64,000 bases of DNA, from the NCBI GenBank assembly GCA_963576565.1, contig OY755045.1:6755477-6819476 (forward strand), read 5' to 3'. A model generated the notes under the pieces. The model saw nothing but the letters and a program-made list of their open reading frames with translations, had not been told where the DNA came from and did no database searches. A program made the translations under genes and the position numbers. Positions 45,301 to 49,699 of this stretch are shown one piece after another (within the stretch, counting starts at the first letter, position 1; each line of letters starts with the position of its first letter). This DNA is from Aspidapion aeneum (Eukaryota > Arthropoda > Insecta > Coleoptera > Brentidae).

Positions 45301-45361
45301 GCACCTCTATCTCTGACACGTCCATATCTCCCATGAAATCTGCACTATTGGCTTCACTCAT
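4578..45361 (-). CDS. ZAD and C2H2 zinc-finger protein, 14 coding exons, 1030 residues
   Basis: Spliced gene whose exons, in transcript order, are 45361-45191, 41073-40891, 37951-37750, 34152-33941, 32109-31946, 28449-28174, 24441-24279, 19989-19781, 16041-15891, 13233-13036, 12841-12677, 12535-12361, 10189-9990 and 5201-4578. Every junction is GT/AG and in phase; the coding length is 3093 bp. Residues 20-75 form a ZAD (C23, C26, C69, C72), a domain known in arthropods for dimerisation. C2H2-type fingers fall at about 348-368, 488-510, 514-535, 624-644 (H-x3-C), 735-755, 979-1000 and 1007-1028. Other regions are an acidic tract (exon 5), a KRKRKI/KRRK basic pair likely to act as a nuclear signal (exon 4) and a Gln-rich helix (757-823). 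The role is presumably DNA-binding transcriptional or chromatin regulation. The fingers are scattered rather than in one long array, so it is not a typical poly-finger ZAD factor. The orthologue is not recognised. Confidence 0.88.
5202..5366 (-). other. Intron 13, acceptor-side sequence
   Basis: AT-rich intron end next to the exon 15 acceptor. Nothing recognisable except the approach to the foldback element starting near 5367. Confidence 0.4.
5532..7147 (+). mobile_element. I/Jockey-type LINE fragment with RT and RNase H, internally deleted
   Basis: The 5' end is truncated within the reverse transcriptase: GGCPQGSCLSPHLW and AYADDGVV are the RT motifs (5605-5730). The frame then jumps, at about 5730-5790, to the region upstream of RNase H, so several hundred bases are missing. 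RNase H follows, with TDGSK, E, DSQ and VPGHTGVPGNEKADELA (about 6170-6570). A C-terminal CPAC...H...C motif lies near 6850. TTACCCC flanks both sides, a possible target-site duplication. It is broken by frame changes and not active. Confidence 0.8.
6347..6387. repeat. (TA)n microsatellite inside an RNase H frame
   Basis: About 20 TA units lie between the conserved E-containing segment and the DSQ motif of the LINE RNase H. In the reading frame they encode alternating Ile-Tyr, and the frame remains open on both sides. Confidence 0.95.
7217..8416 (+). mobile_element. CCCAAC-ended DNA element, copy 2 (1200 bp, complete)
   Basis: It starts CCCAACAAACAATTAAAG and ends with the inverse of CCCAACTAACATTTATAG, an imperfect terminal inverted repeat of about 18 bp. 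AT flanks both ends (7215-7216, 8417-8418), and removing the element restores the foldback arm sequence GAATATCTTTAC, so the target duplication is 2 bp. No transposase is encoded. Two near-palindromic CTACGTCGTAG sites lie about 15 bp apart near 7410-7440. Confidence 0.85.
8858..9989 (-). other. Intron 13, unassigned AT-rich sequence
   Basis: No coding signal. Loosely repeated tracts (GTAGACAATAAA, CTCCAG-GACGTC) suggest a diverged tandem or foldback repeat, but I cannot define units. Confidence 0.35.
9990..10189 (-). CDS. Exon 14: Gln-rich helix
   Basis: Acceptor ATTAG before 10189, donor AAG/GTGAGA at 9990. It completes the HTGEK-like linker after the finger in exon 13 (split Gly 757), then encodes a Gln-rich, Leu/Arg-spaced segment, probably a coiled coil, ending in PRFEDVK. 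Residues 757-823. Confidence 0.88.
10230..10960 (+). repeat. Repeat family with ~112-bp internal tandem units
   Basis: Three tandem units (about 10370-10680) share the phrase TACCTTTCGTTTGATATCAC. They are followed by a conserved block with GCGCGTTGGTCATTACAGAC, four CAGA units (10806-10822) and AAACGCAAAGATATA. The left end has the phrase ATATGGGCACATAAGCTCACAC. An inverted copy of the whole arrangement lies at 32320-32960, and the end motif recurs near 60280-60360. Unclassified, probably non-autonomous. Confidence 0.7.
11500..11880 (+). repeat. ~125-bp tandem repeat, about three units
   Basis: Units share GTAAAGTTATGTA, AGTAACATTG and ATGATAAAACTATAGGAA. The inverse family, with about four units, occurs at 47720-48130. 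Confidence 0.7.
11990..12330. repeat. Inverted repeat element
   Basis: Arms containing AAAATGAAAGGTTTTTACTAG and its inverse face each other around 12165. Relatives occur at 19510-19760 and 47550-47700. The 3' end comes within about 30 bp of exon 13. Confidence 0.6.
12361..12535 (-). CDS. Exon 13: classical C2H2 finger
   Basis: Acceptor TTATAG before 12535, donor GTAAGT after 12361. It encodes a His/Asn-rich stretch and the finger C735-x2-C738-x12-H751-x3-H755, followed by KGE as in a standard inter-finger linker. It ends in phase 1. Residues 699-757. Confidence 0.9.
12677..12841 (-). CDS. Exon 12: fourth ligand of finger 4 and Asn/Gln linker
   Basis: Acceptor GTTACAG before 12841, donor AAG/GTATAG after 12677. 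The first codon supplies Cys 644, which completes the exon 10 finger as C-x2-C-x12-H-x3-C. This is strong support for splicing exon 10 directly to this exon. The rest is a polar Asn/Gln/Ser linker. Residues 644-698, phase 0 at both ends. Confidence 0.88.
12870..12875 (-). promoter_or_regulatory. Candidate polyadenylation signal for the alternative last exon
   Basis: AATAAA lies on the minus strand 15 bp after the in-frame stop at 12891-12893. It is followed by a U/GU-rich tract (GTTGTTTTATTG) as expected downstream of a cleavage site, although that tract also serves as polypyrimidine tract for exon 12. Confidence 0.45.
12891..12989 (-). CDS. Alternative exon 11: short-isoform last exon or poison exon
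   Basis: A good acceptor (AAAATCAG) at 12990 opens in phase with exon 10 and encodes 32 residues (WSLEPDNNEDYYRPV...) to a TGA at 12891-12893. A strong internal donor, GTGAGT at 12922, would make a 67-bp internal exon. That exon shifts exon 12 out of frame, to a stop about 35 codons on. As a last exon it gives a protein of about 675 residues without fingers 5-7 and without the fourth ligand of finger 4. The exon is richer in GC and more protein-like than the flanking intron. Use is inferred, not shown. Confidence 0.45.
   Translation of the reverse strand, partial: WSLEPDNNEDYYRPVCDRREKARELLKNEQKR
13036..13233 (-). CDS. Exon 10: first three ligands of finger 4
   Basis: Acceptor CATCTTAG before 13233, donor CAG/GTATAG after 13036. 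Residues 578-643, phase 0 both ends. It contains TIKQEPLDYE, a sumoylation-type motif, and C624-x2-C627-x12-H640; the fourth ligand is in exon 12. Confidence 0.88.
13502..14596. mobile_element. CAGGGTG foldback element, 1.1 kb
   Basis: It starts CAGGGTGTTCGGCACATG and ends with its inverse, flanked by TA (13500-13501, 14597-14598). The two arms of about 500 bp match nearly end to end around position 14050. No coding capacity. Confidence 0.85.
14605..15271. mobile_element. Second CAGGGTG foldback, abutting the first
   Basis: It begins CAGGGTGTACCAGACC and ends with the inverse, flanked by TA. The arms contain GACCGGAAGTGGC and GGGATGGGCATA. Only six bases (TATATA) separate it from the preceding foldback. 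Its left arm is interrupted by a 210-bp MITE. Confidence 0.8.
14707..14916. mobile_element. CAGTCGGGGACTT MITE, 210 bp, TA duplication
   Basis: The terminal inverted repeats read CAGTCGGGGACTTTTTAAA and TA flanks both ends. It shares its ends with the larger element at 26186-27912. Tc1/mariner-type by target preference. Confidence 0.85.
15310..15845 (+). mobile_element. RTE-type LINE 3' fragment
   Basis: Broken frames read RRVRLTWAAFGKL, YGSQTWTLT, IERQMLHLKLTDRKKNEW and later a degraded RG-P-TWADDL. This is the C-terminal region typical of RTE-type LINE proteins. It is a different family from the other RTE copies here. The 3' end is an AATAAAATAAATAAA tail beside exon 9. Confidence 0.75.
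15891..16041 (-). CDS. Exon 9: second half of finger 3
   Basis: Acceptor TTTTCACAG before 16041. It supplies H531 and H535 of finger 3 (RYDDHVRDH) and a basic linker ending MPEMPRE, residues 527-577. Two equivalent donors, GTAGGA after 15891 and GTAGGA after 15870, lie 21 bp apart; the second would add seven residues (VGTLPQW) without changing frame. Confidence 0.85.
16880..19182 (-). pseudogene. Mariner-like transposase, split and frameshifted
   Basis: The N-terminal helix-turn-helix part is on 19182-18787 (LLLYAKNNKNATATAREYR and, after a frameshift, ISIRKVSSALVQEGQE). After the insertion the frame resumes with RTNSYWAYKQQELQ (from 17590). Catalytic motifs are WSDEST, QQDGAPPH and PPNSFDLTPLD. 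About 40 residues lie between the second Asp and the last one, more than the 34 of classical mariner. A frame change occurs near 17290. Inactive. Confidence 0.8.
17591..18786 (+). mobile_element. CCCAAC-ended DNA element, copy 3 (1196 bp)
   Basis: Complete copy inserted into the transposase gene. TT flanks both sides (17589-17590, 18787-18788). Removing the element and one TT rejoins the transposase in frame (VRSVL-RTNSYW), which proves the boundaries. Confidence 0.88.
19510..19760. repeat. Partial copy of the inverted-repeat element of 11990-12330
   Basis: Shares AAATGAAAGGTTCTTACTAG, TTGGCTATTACGGCTG and the CTTTACTTTTATCTCAATTC tract with that element. Nothing else is recognisable up to exon 8. 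Confidence 0.6.
19781..19989 (-). CDS. Exon 8: fingers 2 and 3 (start)
   Basis: Acceptor TTATTACAG before 19989, donor CAG/GTAAAA after 19781. Finger 2 is C488-x2-C491-x12-H504-x5-C510; finger 3 begins with C514-x2-C517 and continues into exon 9. Residues 458-527, ends in phase 2. Confidence 0.9.
20242..21262 (-). mobile_element. RTE-type LINE, 5'-truncated, with 11-bp target duplication
   Basis: Frame 21262-20265 encodes the RT motifs GLRQGCCISPTLF and LQFADDQVI and a C-terminal WYGHVQRMNDERLPKQ block. It ends with a short A/T tail. GTCCGTATAGT is present on both sides (20231-20241 and 21263-21273). The reading frame is intact, so this is a recent dead-on-arrival insertion in intron 7. The apparent longer frame upstream of 21262 is host flank. 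Confidence 0.9.
21274..22533. other. Intron 7, unassigned
   Basis: No coding exon of the main gene is expected here and none is seen. Moderate-GC sequence at 21400-22020, including a GTCGTGAAAGGCGACTAA tract and a tandem-like CTGGTAACA segment, could be an old repeat. From 22020 on it is AT-rich without structure. Confidence 0.3.
22534..23470 (+). mobile_element. GGATGATTCTAC-ended element, copy 1
   Basis: Both ends read ATATATGGATGATTCTAC inwards. The interior contains the phrase CCAGAGGAATGA four or more times. A second copy in reverse orientation lies at 42894-43759. No transposase; unclassified non-autonomous element. Confidence 0.75.
23500..23525. repeat. Short (ATCT)n microsatellite
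   Basis: About six ATCT units directly after a TAAATA stretch; the tail of a repeat is possible. Confidence 0.8.
23650..24240 (-). mobile_element. hAT-like transposon fragment with TTF-type zinc-finger start
   Basis: From ATG at 24055 the frame reads MEINTVAYIINCANLN and TYNRKFNKKLYD, then WLCVCEKRNAFF, resembling the TTF-type zinc finger found before hAT transposases. Past a stop the next frames match the KHFSEK and HIEFSML regions seen better at 37500-37610. Copies at 37083-37680 and 44440-44745. Classification is inferred from the WL-x(n)-C-x-KRNA-F pattern only. Confidence 0.55.
24279..24441 (-). CDS. Exon 7: acidic linker
   Basis: Acceptor TATTTCAG before 24441, donor GTG/GTAAGT after 24279. 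Residues 403-457 are acidic and Gly/Glu rich with no finger. They start with SFEDEYENG and end with VDMKPV. Phase joins with exons 6 and 8. Confidence 0.85.
26186..27912. mobile_element. CAGTCGGGGACTT element, 1.73 kb, TA duplication
   Basis: Inverted ends of about 65 bp start CAGTCGGGGACTTAATAAAT, and TA lies on both sides. It is a larger relative of the 210-bp MITE at 14707-14916. It has no transposase but contains an 8-bp minisatellite. Confidence 0.85.
26630..26975. repeat. 8-bp minisatellite (GGGTAAAC)n
   Basis: Roughly 40 variant units of GGGTAAAC, shading into GGGAAAAC at the edges. In the minus frame three units encode an eight-residue repeat (PVYPFTRL), giving long artefact reading frames. 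Confidence 0.9.
28174..28449 (-). CDS. Exon 6: first C2H2 finger
   Basis: Acceptor TTCTTGACAG before 28449, donor AAAG/GTAGGC after 28174. The finger is C348-x2-C351-x12-H364-x3-H368, followed by a charged stretch ending RNKWLRQNDE. Residues 311-403, phase 2 out. Confidence 0.9.
28450..29317. other. Intron 5, unassigned
   Basis: A single CAGAGTGTCACGAAATTGG end near 28515 resembles CAGGGTG foldback ends, but no partner was found nearby. Otherwise AT-rich without features. Confidence 0.3.
29318..30014. mobile_element. Two-level palindrome, foldback inside inverted flanks
   Basis: The inner foldback (29423-29913) starts CAGGGTGATTTTCACTTG, is flanked by TA and has arms rich in AACCGAACC and CCTAACC repeats. 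The inverted arms extend beyond it for about 100 bp on each side (ACGCTAGCGCTACC and its inverse), so the inner element sits at or near the centre of an outer palindrome. Confidence 0.75.
30020..30159. repeat. ~14-bp minisatellite, CTACTCCGATTGAT type
   Basis: About seven loose units. One unit group also lies on the far side of the next element (30772-30805), so the MITE inserted inside the array. Confidence 0.7.
30160..30771. mobile_element. MITE, 612 bp, CTAA duplication
   Basis: Degenerate inverted ends (CAAGGCC...GGCCACGACCC and inverse) lie between CTAA at 30156-30159 and 30772-30775. AT-rich interior. No coding. Confidence 0.6.
30806..31945. other. Intron 5, unassigned
   Basis: No recognisable repeat or exon; scattered short runs only. 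Confidence 0.3.
31946..32109 (-). CDS. Exon 5: acidic tract
   Basis: Acceptor TTATATAG before 32109, donor TTCAC/GTAAGT after 31946. Residues 257-311 are highly acidic: a run of seven Glu (a GAA repeat at 32010-32030) then EPEPNYEEFFHDEPEF. Likely a flexible or interaction region. Phase 2 out. Confidence 0.87.
32320..32960 (-). repeat. Inverted copy of the 10230-10960 repeat family
   Basis: It has CAGA units in reverse (near 32378-32394), three ~110-bp tandem units with GATATCAAACGAAAGGTAAT, and the end motif CCCATATATTGGCAGAGTAT at about 32923-32943. Intron 4. Confidence 0.75.
33030..33775. mobile_element. Element with dense TTTTCCGCAC inverted repeats
   Basis: Both ends carry many short palindromes built on GTGCGGAAAAG. 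The left also has GGCCAAACGACGCGATAGCGG facing its inverse, and the right ends in CGCACGCTTATAGAAAAA, the inverse of TTTTTTCTATAAGCGTG near 33158-33174. The interior is AT-rich. Non-coding. Confidence 0.5.
33941..34152 (-). CDS. Exon 4: basic and Ser/Asn-rich linker, putative nuclear signal
   Basis: Acceptor TTATTTACAG before 34152, donor AAAG/GTGAGA after 33941. Residues 186-256. LRKRKI near the start and PPKRRK at the end resemble nuclear localisation signals. The middle is acidic and polar with no finger. Confidence 0.87.
34254..36960 (+). mobile_element. RTE-type LINE, 5'-truncated, with 11-bp target duplication
   Basis: The frame begins DIEVHGEEVIIEK and carries SGKASGPGG, GFRAGRSCSDN, GLRQG, QFADDQVIV and WYGHVQRM. 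It is interrupted by a CCCAAC element at 34905-36069. One frameshift (near 36330) and small losses are visible. The 3' end is (AGT)n. AAAAAAAGTTA lies on both sides (34243-34253 and 36961-36971). Intron 3. Confidence 0.9.
34905..36069 (+). mobile_element. CCCAAC-ended DNA element, copy 4 (1165 bp)
   Basis: Complete ends with TC on both sides (34903-34904, 36070-36071). It differs from copies 2 and 3 mainly by a deletion of about 30 bp near 35297. It splits the LINE RT between GLRQG and SPTLF. Confidence 0.87.
37083..37680 (+). mobile_element. hAT-like transposon fragment, second copy
   Basis: ATG at 37311 opens MEINTVDYIINCAH. After internal loss the sequence continues with CDIKHFSEKVKRHK and HIEFSMLGKTDIR at about 37525-37630, typical of the region after the TTF zinc finger. 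The 5' part is GC-rich (GGGCGGGCGGGCGGG near 37109-37123). Confidence 0.6.
37750..37951 (-). CDS. Exon 3: acidic start and ZAD-like CxxC segment
   Basis: Acceptor CATTTGACAG before 37951, donor CACAG/GTAAGC after 37750. Residues 119-185. An Asp/Glu-rich opening is followed by LTILCRICKQSILDAS (C147, C150) and ELASDIHKIIAASL, which resembles the first half of a ZAD, but I see no second CxxC pair. Phase 1 out. Confidence 0.88.
38120..38386 (+). mobile_element. pogo/Tigger remnant: CENP-B-type helix-turn-helix and one end
   Basis: Two frames read KKLLSLREKMGVVNVSEK and then, after a frameshift, VDKFNIGETQAAEIVNK, which fit the N-terminal helix-turn-helix of pogo-family transposases. Directly after comes CTCATAACCGGACACTTCC...TTTTTACTGTA, like a pogo terminal region ending at a TA. 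The catalytic part is absent. Confidence 0.65.
39131..39165 (+). other. tRNA-like B-box segment
   Basis: GGGTTCAAGTCCC is a perfect T-arm-like stem and loop, matching a polymerase III B box. No matching A box or cloverleaf is visible upstream, so this is at most a SINE remnant. Confidence 0.35.
39267..39441. mobile_element. hAT-like MITE CAGTGGCGTA, 175 bp
   Basis: Ends are CAGTGGCGTACG and CATACGCCACTG, with the purine-rich tract GGAGGGAGGGGGGTT next to the left end. The flanks are only loosely similar, so the target duplication has decayed. Confidence 0.7.
39813..39978. mobile_element. hAT-like MITE CAGGGGCGGATC, 166 bp
   Basis: Ends CAGGGGCGGATCTAG and GATCCACGCCTG, with TAATTTG on both sides. 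A poly-C run of about 20 lies near 39945-39963. Confidence 0.8.
40891..41073 (-). CDS. Exon 2: second half of the ZAD
   Basis: Acceptor TTGTTGTAG before 41073, donor AACAAG/GTAAGT after 40891. It supplies C69 and C72 (KNVCDKCVENLEALSAF), the second CxxC of the ZAD, and the long helix that follows. Residues 58-118, phase 0 at both ends. Confidence 0.92.
41190..41540 (+). repeat. Diverged copy of the 61490/62993 repeat
   Basis: Shares AACCGATTTTCATAAAATTT, GAGCTGATTAGATT and the GCTGATATATCATGG tract with the two direct repeats at the right end of the window, at clearly lower identity. Confidence 0.65.
41541..42893. other. Intron 1, unassigned
   Basis: AT-rich. A pair of similar CTCTGGACC/CTCTGGACAC tracts at 42250 and 42650 might be ends of a decayed element. 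No exon. Confidence 0.3.
42894..43759 (-). mobile_element. GGATGATTCTAC-ended element, copy 2 (inverted)
   Basis: Reverse-orientation partner of 22534-23470 with the same ends and the same CCAGAGGAATGA (here TCATTCCTCTGG) motifs. About 70 bp shorter. Confidence 0.75.
43792..44046. mobile_element. GAGGGGTGAA MITE with a 21-bp minisatellite core
   Basis: Ends GAGGGGTGAACAGCT and AGCTATTCACCCCTC. ATATGAACT flanks both sides (43783-43791 and 44048-44056). The core is about nine units of AAGATTGTGAGGGATTGTGGT, bounded on both sides by AATGTGTACACCGATTGTG. The 8-9-bp duplication suggests a hAT- or Mutator-type transposase in trans. Confidence 0.75.
44440..44745 (-). mobile_element. hAT-like transposon fragment, third copy (5' part)
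   Basis: Inverse of the 5' region of the copies at 24045-24240 and 37083-37330: the ATAAACAAACGATAAC tract, the GGCAAGGCTTTTTACTACTG tract and the terminal CGTTTTTCAGCGG region. Coding part absent. Confidence 0.6.
44847..45015. mobile_element. hAT-like MITE, GATTATAC duplication
   Basis: Ends with GCGCGGATC and its near-inverse AATCCGCGC, with G-rich runs inside and GATTATAC on both sides (44839-44846, 45016-45023). It sits about 170 bp downstream of exon 1 in intron 1. Confidence 0.7.
45191..45361 (-). CDS. Exon 1: start codon and first half of the ZAD
   Basis: The ATG at 45361 opens MSEANSADFMGDMDVS, and C23 and C26 follow in VQFCRLCDQPGEKMYG, the first CxxC of the ZAD. Donor GTG/GTGAGT after 45191. 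A ZAD beginning about 20 residues from the start is usual, which supports this Met as the true start. Residues 1-57. Confidence 0.92.
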
Positions 45362-45700
45362 TTTTAACAGTCAAATTAATTTCCAAAAAAAATTGTTATT
45401 CAAGAAAAAAGTTTTGAATGATTGTTCGTCTTAATATTGTCCTCGCTCACTTTTGACAGTAATTTATTTTGGTTATATTGTCATCTCACTCTTTTTTCAC
45501 AGTTAAATTGTTTTCCAAAGTTTCCAAAAAAAGTTCATCACACTGTTTAGAAATTTGAGACATTACTTTTGATTGATCTCACTCACTTTTGATAGTTTTT
45601 CGAAATTTCCAAAACCAAATTTATCTGGAACAAAAAGTTTTTAATAACTTAGAGACTAAATTTACTTAAGTGATTGCTAAGCGCCATCTTGTATAGTTTA
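45362..45700 (-). promoter_or_regulatory. Probable 5' UTR and promoter of the zinc-finger gene
   Basis: Upstream of the ATG are three diverged copies of a ~110-bp block with CTCACTTTTGACAGT and TTTCCAAAAAA. CAAGATGGCGC at 45681-45691 (minus strand) matches the YY1/Pho-type motif often found near transcription starts. No clear TATA box. The start site is inferred only. Confidence 0.35.
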
Positions 45701-46185
45701 GAGCGATGAATCAATTGCTGTTAATGAAGTCATATACCCTAAATACATATAACTGGCACTAATCTCTGTCCAAAAACCGGCACCAAACACCTCAAAAACG
45801 CGGGAAACCACTTTGGGGCACACTTGGGGTTGAATTTTAGGCGAAAATCGGGTTAAAATTGGAAAATTTTCGTTGCGAAACTGCACAGTTCGGTTTGTGA
45901 AACGATTGCTAAGCGAGCAAAGTTTCCAAAGGTAGTGTGTACAAAGTTGATCCAAGTGCTTCGCTGTTCACAGAAACACCAGGCGCTGTAGCCCGGGAGC
46001 TGCCCGCTACATATAGACCAGGCTGCTACATATAGACCAGGCAAAAATTTAGGATTTTCAAATAACTGTACACAGTATGCCTGAATGAAGTACAGGTTAC
46101 ATAAAAATGGTTCCAAAAACTAATTGCATATTTTAAATATGGATTCTTTCCTGACTGAGCCATATTCATATAAAGCCTAGCTGAT
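45701..46185. other. Upstream region of the zinc-finger gene, unassigned
   Basis: Higher GC than its surroundings, non-repetitive except for an imperfect direct duplication of GCTACATATAGACCAGGC at 46007-46043. Could contain promoter elements. Confidence 0.3.
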
Positions 46186-47542
46186 CCTCTTCTCGAAATT
46201 TTATAAATTTTTTACCTTTCTTCTAGTTAGTCTAGGCGGTGGCTCCTGTCACGTGTGACCTAATATGTACGCTCAGTTTGACTGCGAGGCATTGTTAAGC
46301 ACCCATAGGAGTATAAAAAAAGTTAGGTCACGTGGTCGAACACATAGTCATTTGGCCGCCATCTTTGAAAATTACCGCCAAATTGATAGATTTTTTTGTT
46401 TAAGTTTAAGTCTTCTTATCCAGTGGTCCAAATCAAGTAGTTTTTGAGATATACCAAAATTATTAGTAATTCCGTTCGCAAAAGAATTAAAATAATACCC
46501 ATGCTCATTTTATTGTAGCTACAATATAATTGACATGTTTTTTTTTTGTTACTAGAAGGCTTTAAACCTTTCATAGAAAAGGATATTGACTTTATATTTT
46601 TATAGTTCGATGGATGGTACCCCTAAAGACTGGCTTAAAGAGGGTGGTTTCTAAAACTGTTCACAAGATTATAGAAAACGTGAATTTGCAGCGAAACGAT
46701 GCATCCTAGCGAAAAACGAACGAACTGTAACTAAATTTTTATAATACTTTTAATTCCGCTTCTTCTGATGTATGACTTAGCATCCTAGCTTTGATGGTTA
46801 GCTGTACAAGCTAAAATATACAATTTTGTAAAAATTCCATATTCTCGCTCCAAATACGATTTTTTTAAAAATTGTAACAGATATGACAGTGATCAGAAGA
46901 AGCGGAATTTAAGGTACTTAAAAAATTATTCTTAACGTTTTTCGCTAGGATACTTAGTTTCGCTGCAAATTCAAATTGTATAGTCTTGTTAACAGTTTTA
47001 GAAACCACCCTCTTTAAGGCAGTCTTTAGGGGACCATCCATCGAATTTTAAAAACATAAAGTCAATATCCTCTTCTGTGAAAGATTTAAAGCTTTCTAGT
47101 AACAAAAAAAAAACAAATGTCAATAATATTGTAGCTACAATAAAATGAGCATGGTTATTATTTTAACTCTTTTGCGAGCGGAAATACTAATAATCTTGGT
47201 ATATCTCAAAAACAACTTAACTTATCAAAAAATGTATAATAACAAAATTTATTTGCCTTTAAGAAAGGAGTATAATAAGCTTTAAAAAATTAAAATGGGA
47301 CCGACCAATGGGTAAGGAGACACGATTAAACAAAAAATCTATCAATTTGGTGGCCATTCTCAAAGATGGCGGTCAAACGACCATGAGTTCGACCACATGA
47401 CCAAACTTTTTTTATAATCCTATGGGTGCTTAACAATGCGCCGCAGTCAAACTGAGCGCACATATTGAGTCACATGTAAGCGGAGCCAGCGGCTAGACTA
47501 ACTAGAAAAATGGCAAAAAATTTATCAAATTTCGAGAAGAGG
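46186..47542. mobile_element. Large palindrome, 1.36 kb
   Basis: Arms of about 670 bp run from CCTCTTCTCGAAATTT to its inverse, meeting near 46864. They include AAGATGGCGG and CCACATGACC segments and stay alignable through the whole length with scattered mismatches. No coding. A foldback transposon or inverted duplication. Confidence 0.85.
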
Positions 47543-47549
47543 AAGAAGT

Positions 47550-48135
47550 AAAAACCTTTCATTTTGAAATTTGTATTGGAGAACTTGGCTTTACTTTTAT
47601 CTCTATTCTTTTTACGGAATACCACTTTCGCGTACTTTTTTTTACATAAAATGTTTTTGTTATGATTTCACTCCTTTTTTAAAGGATTTGGATAATATCT
47701 AAATTTTAAAGTAGTAAAATATGCAGAATATTGTTCAAAACAATGTAACTTTTACATAACTTTACATTTAGGGAGGAGGGAAGTTAATAAAAATTTGGAT
47801 TTTTTTGATTCTCTTCTATAGTTTTATCATAGTTCTTATAGGCCTTCCAAAGCTCAGCTCTCTAGCGTTTCTGGAAGTCAGCAATGTTACTTTTACATTT
47901 AACTACATTTATAGAGGACGGAAGCAAGTTAAAATTTTGGAGTTTTTAAATTTTTTCCTATAGTTTTATCATATTTCTTATCAGTCTGCCAAAGCTCAGC
48001 TCTCTAGCGCTTCTGGAAGTAGGCAATGTTACTTTTAAATAACTTTACATGTAGGAATGGGGAGGTGGGGAGTAAATTAGAATTTTGAGGTTTTTTGGTC
48101 ACAATTTCTATCAGTGTGGCAAATTTCAGCTTTGT
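47550..48135 (-). repeat. ~125-bp tandem repeat, inverse of 11500-12330
   Basis: The first part matches the inverted-repeat element of 11990-12330. About four tandem units follow with TCTCTAGCG-TTCTGGAAGT and AATGTTACTTTTA. Confidence 0.7.
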
Positions 48136-49690
48136 AGCATGTCTGCAAGTACAGTAGAATTTTGATGATCTATACATAAGTGAGTAGGCGAGTGAGTGAG
48201 TGAGTGGCAATTTCGACGTTTTTTGAAATTTGAAACTACTTTACTACTTTATAGAACTCTATGAAACTTGGAGGGATTGTTAACTCTATAAAGATCTACG
48301 ACTGTGCAAAGTTTGAGTTTCGTAGCTCATTCCGAGGTAGAGTCTTAGATAGGTGAAATATGGACTGAAAAGATGGTACAGGAGTTTCCGCGCGAACTTG
48401 GCGGGGCACTGCCATGCCCCCAGATATAACTATTATCTAAATGAAATGAAATGAAAATATCTAAAAAAATCATAGCTTCGGCTGGGGCCCGGGCCGCCAG
48501 CCCTCCCCTTATATCCGCCACTAAAACAAGGTCTCACTTGACCAACTTTGTCCATTTAAAATATAGGGGTACAGTTTACACTTCAGAGGTAGCACGAGAG
48601 TATTTGCAAATTCCATCAAGAAATACCCAAAAAAGCCGTTGTTAAGTTGTTGCTGGAACACCCTGTAGACAATTTTAGGGAGCTAAACGACTGTTATAAA
48701 GACTGTACATATTAGAGCAATGTAACGGCTGTCTCCCAGTCTAACGGCAATTCGATCAGACTTGGCAATCCCTCTCGTTGGCCTGGCCTGCTCGTTTCGA
48801 TTCGTTTGCTGCTTACAGTAGATTCAGTGAATACGTGGTGCAATAGCACACAGCTTGGGTACTGGCAAACTACACCAAGCCCCCTGTATATCTAACTAGA
48901 CGACGTACACAATCAATACACAAGGCCGCTTCTAGACACTCTACTAGAGTTTGGGGCGGATTCGATTATAACGTTTCCGTCTCATCCAAACTCATCCCAG
49001 ACTCGTACGTCTTTTTTCAAACAAATGGTATAAATAGAGATGGAGTATTCGAGAAAATCAAATTCAAAGAGAATTGGAACGTTTTGAAATCCTTCCAACA
49101 AGCTTGATACGGTTTCTCGGCCCCTGTTCCATTTGAAACTTCCTTTCTATCGTTCGGTCCTTGTTCAATACATTCTTCTCGACAACGATAGATAGTATCG
49201 AATGATATCTCGCGTTTGGTCGTCGAATACAACTAATTTATCTCTAAAATCTGCTTCCAAAGGTCACATTGTGCTGGATAGAATGTCGTAACCATTAAAG
49301 GGTCCCCCTTTTAAGCCCCTTGGACCCCGCTGAGCCCCAAGGGGTCGGATCGAAAGACATTTGCGATGTGGCAGTTGGGTGCACATACGGACTTTGTACT
49401 CTTGCTTTGCTCCTTTGTTTCGTAAAAGGTTTTGATGTGGGTCTGGGCTTTATCGTTCTTTGGTCTGGTGTTCTTAACTATACAGGGAGTCGGTTTATGA
49501 CCTTTCTGCGGATGGGTGAAGGTAGTTTCTTCGTTCCTTTGGTTGGTTATGGTTTTTCTATCTTCAATAAGGCTAATTATAGTAGATACCTTTCTAAGAA
49601 GAAATTAGCATATAATTTTAATAATTTAAAATTTGTGACGACTTTCAGGTAGTTTTGTAGTTACAAATTTGGCTAAATTATCTGAAAGAT
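48136..49690. other. Unassigned sequence
   Basis: 48180-48420 contains a GAGT run and AAACTTGGAG-GGATTG, resembling the tail of a mobile element. 48700-49320 is GC-richer and non-repetitive. A 110-codon frame from 49320 is hydrophobic and runs up to the satellite; I do not accept it as a gene. Confidence 0.3.
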
Positions 49691-49699
49691 TAGTATTTA

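Noticed and set aside
49320..49652. 110-codon hydrophobic frame, possible membrane protein
   Set aside because: No recognisable family, no splice or promoter support, and its end runs to the edge of the satellite; one such frame is expected by chance.
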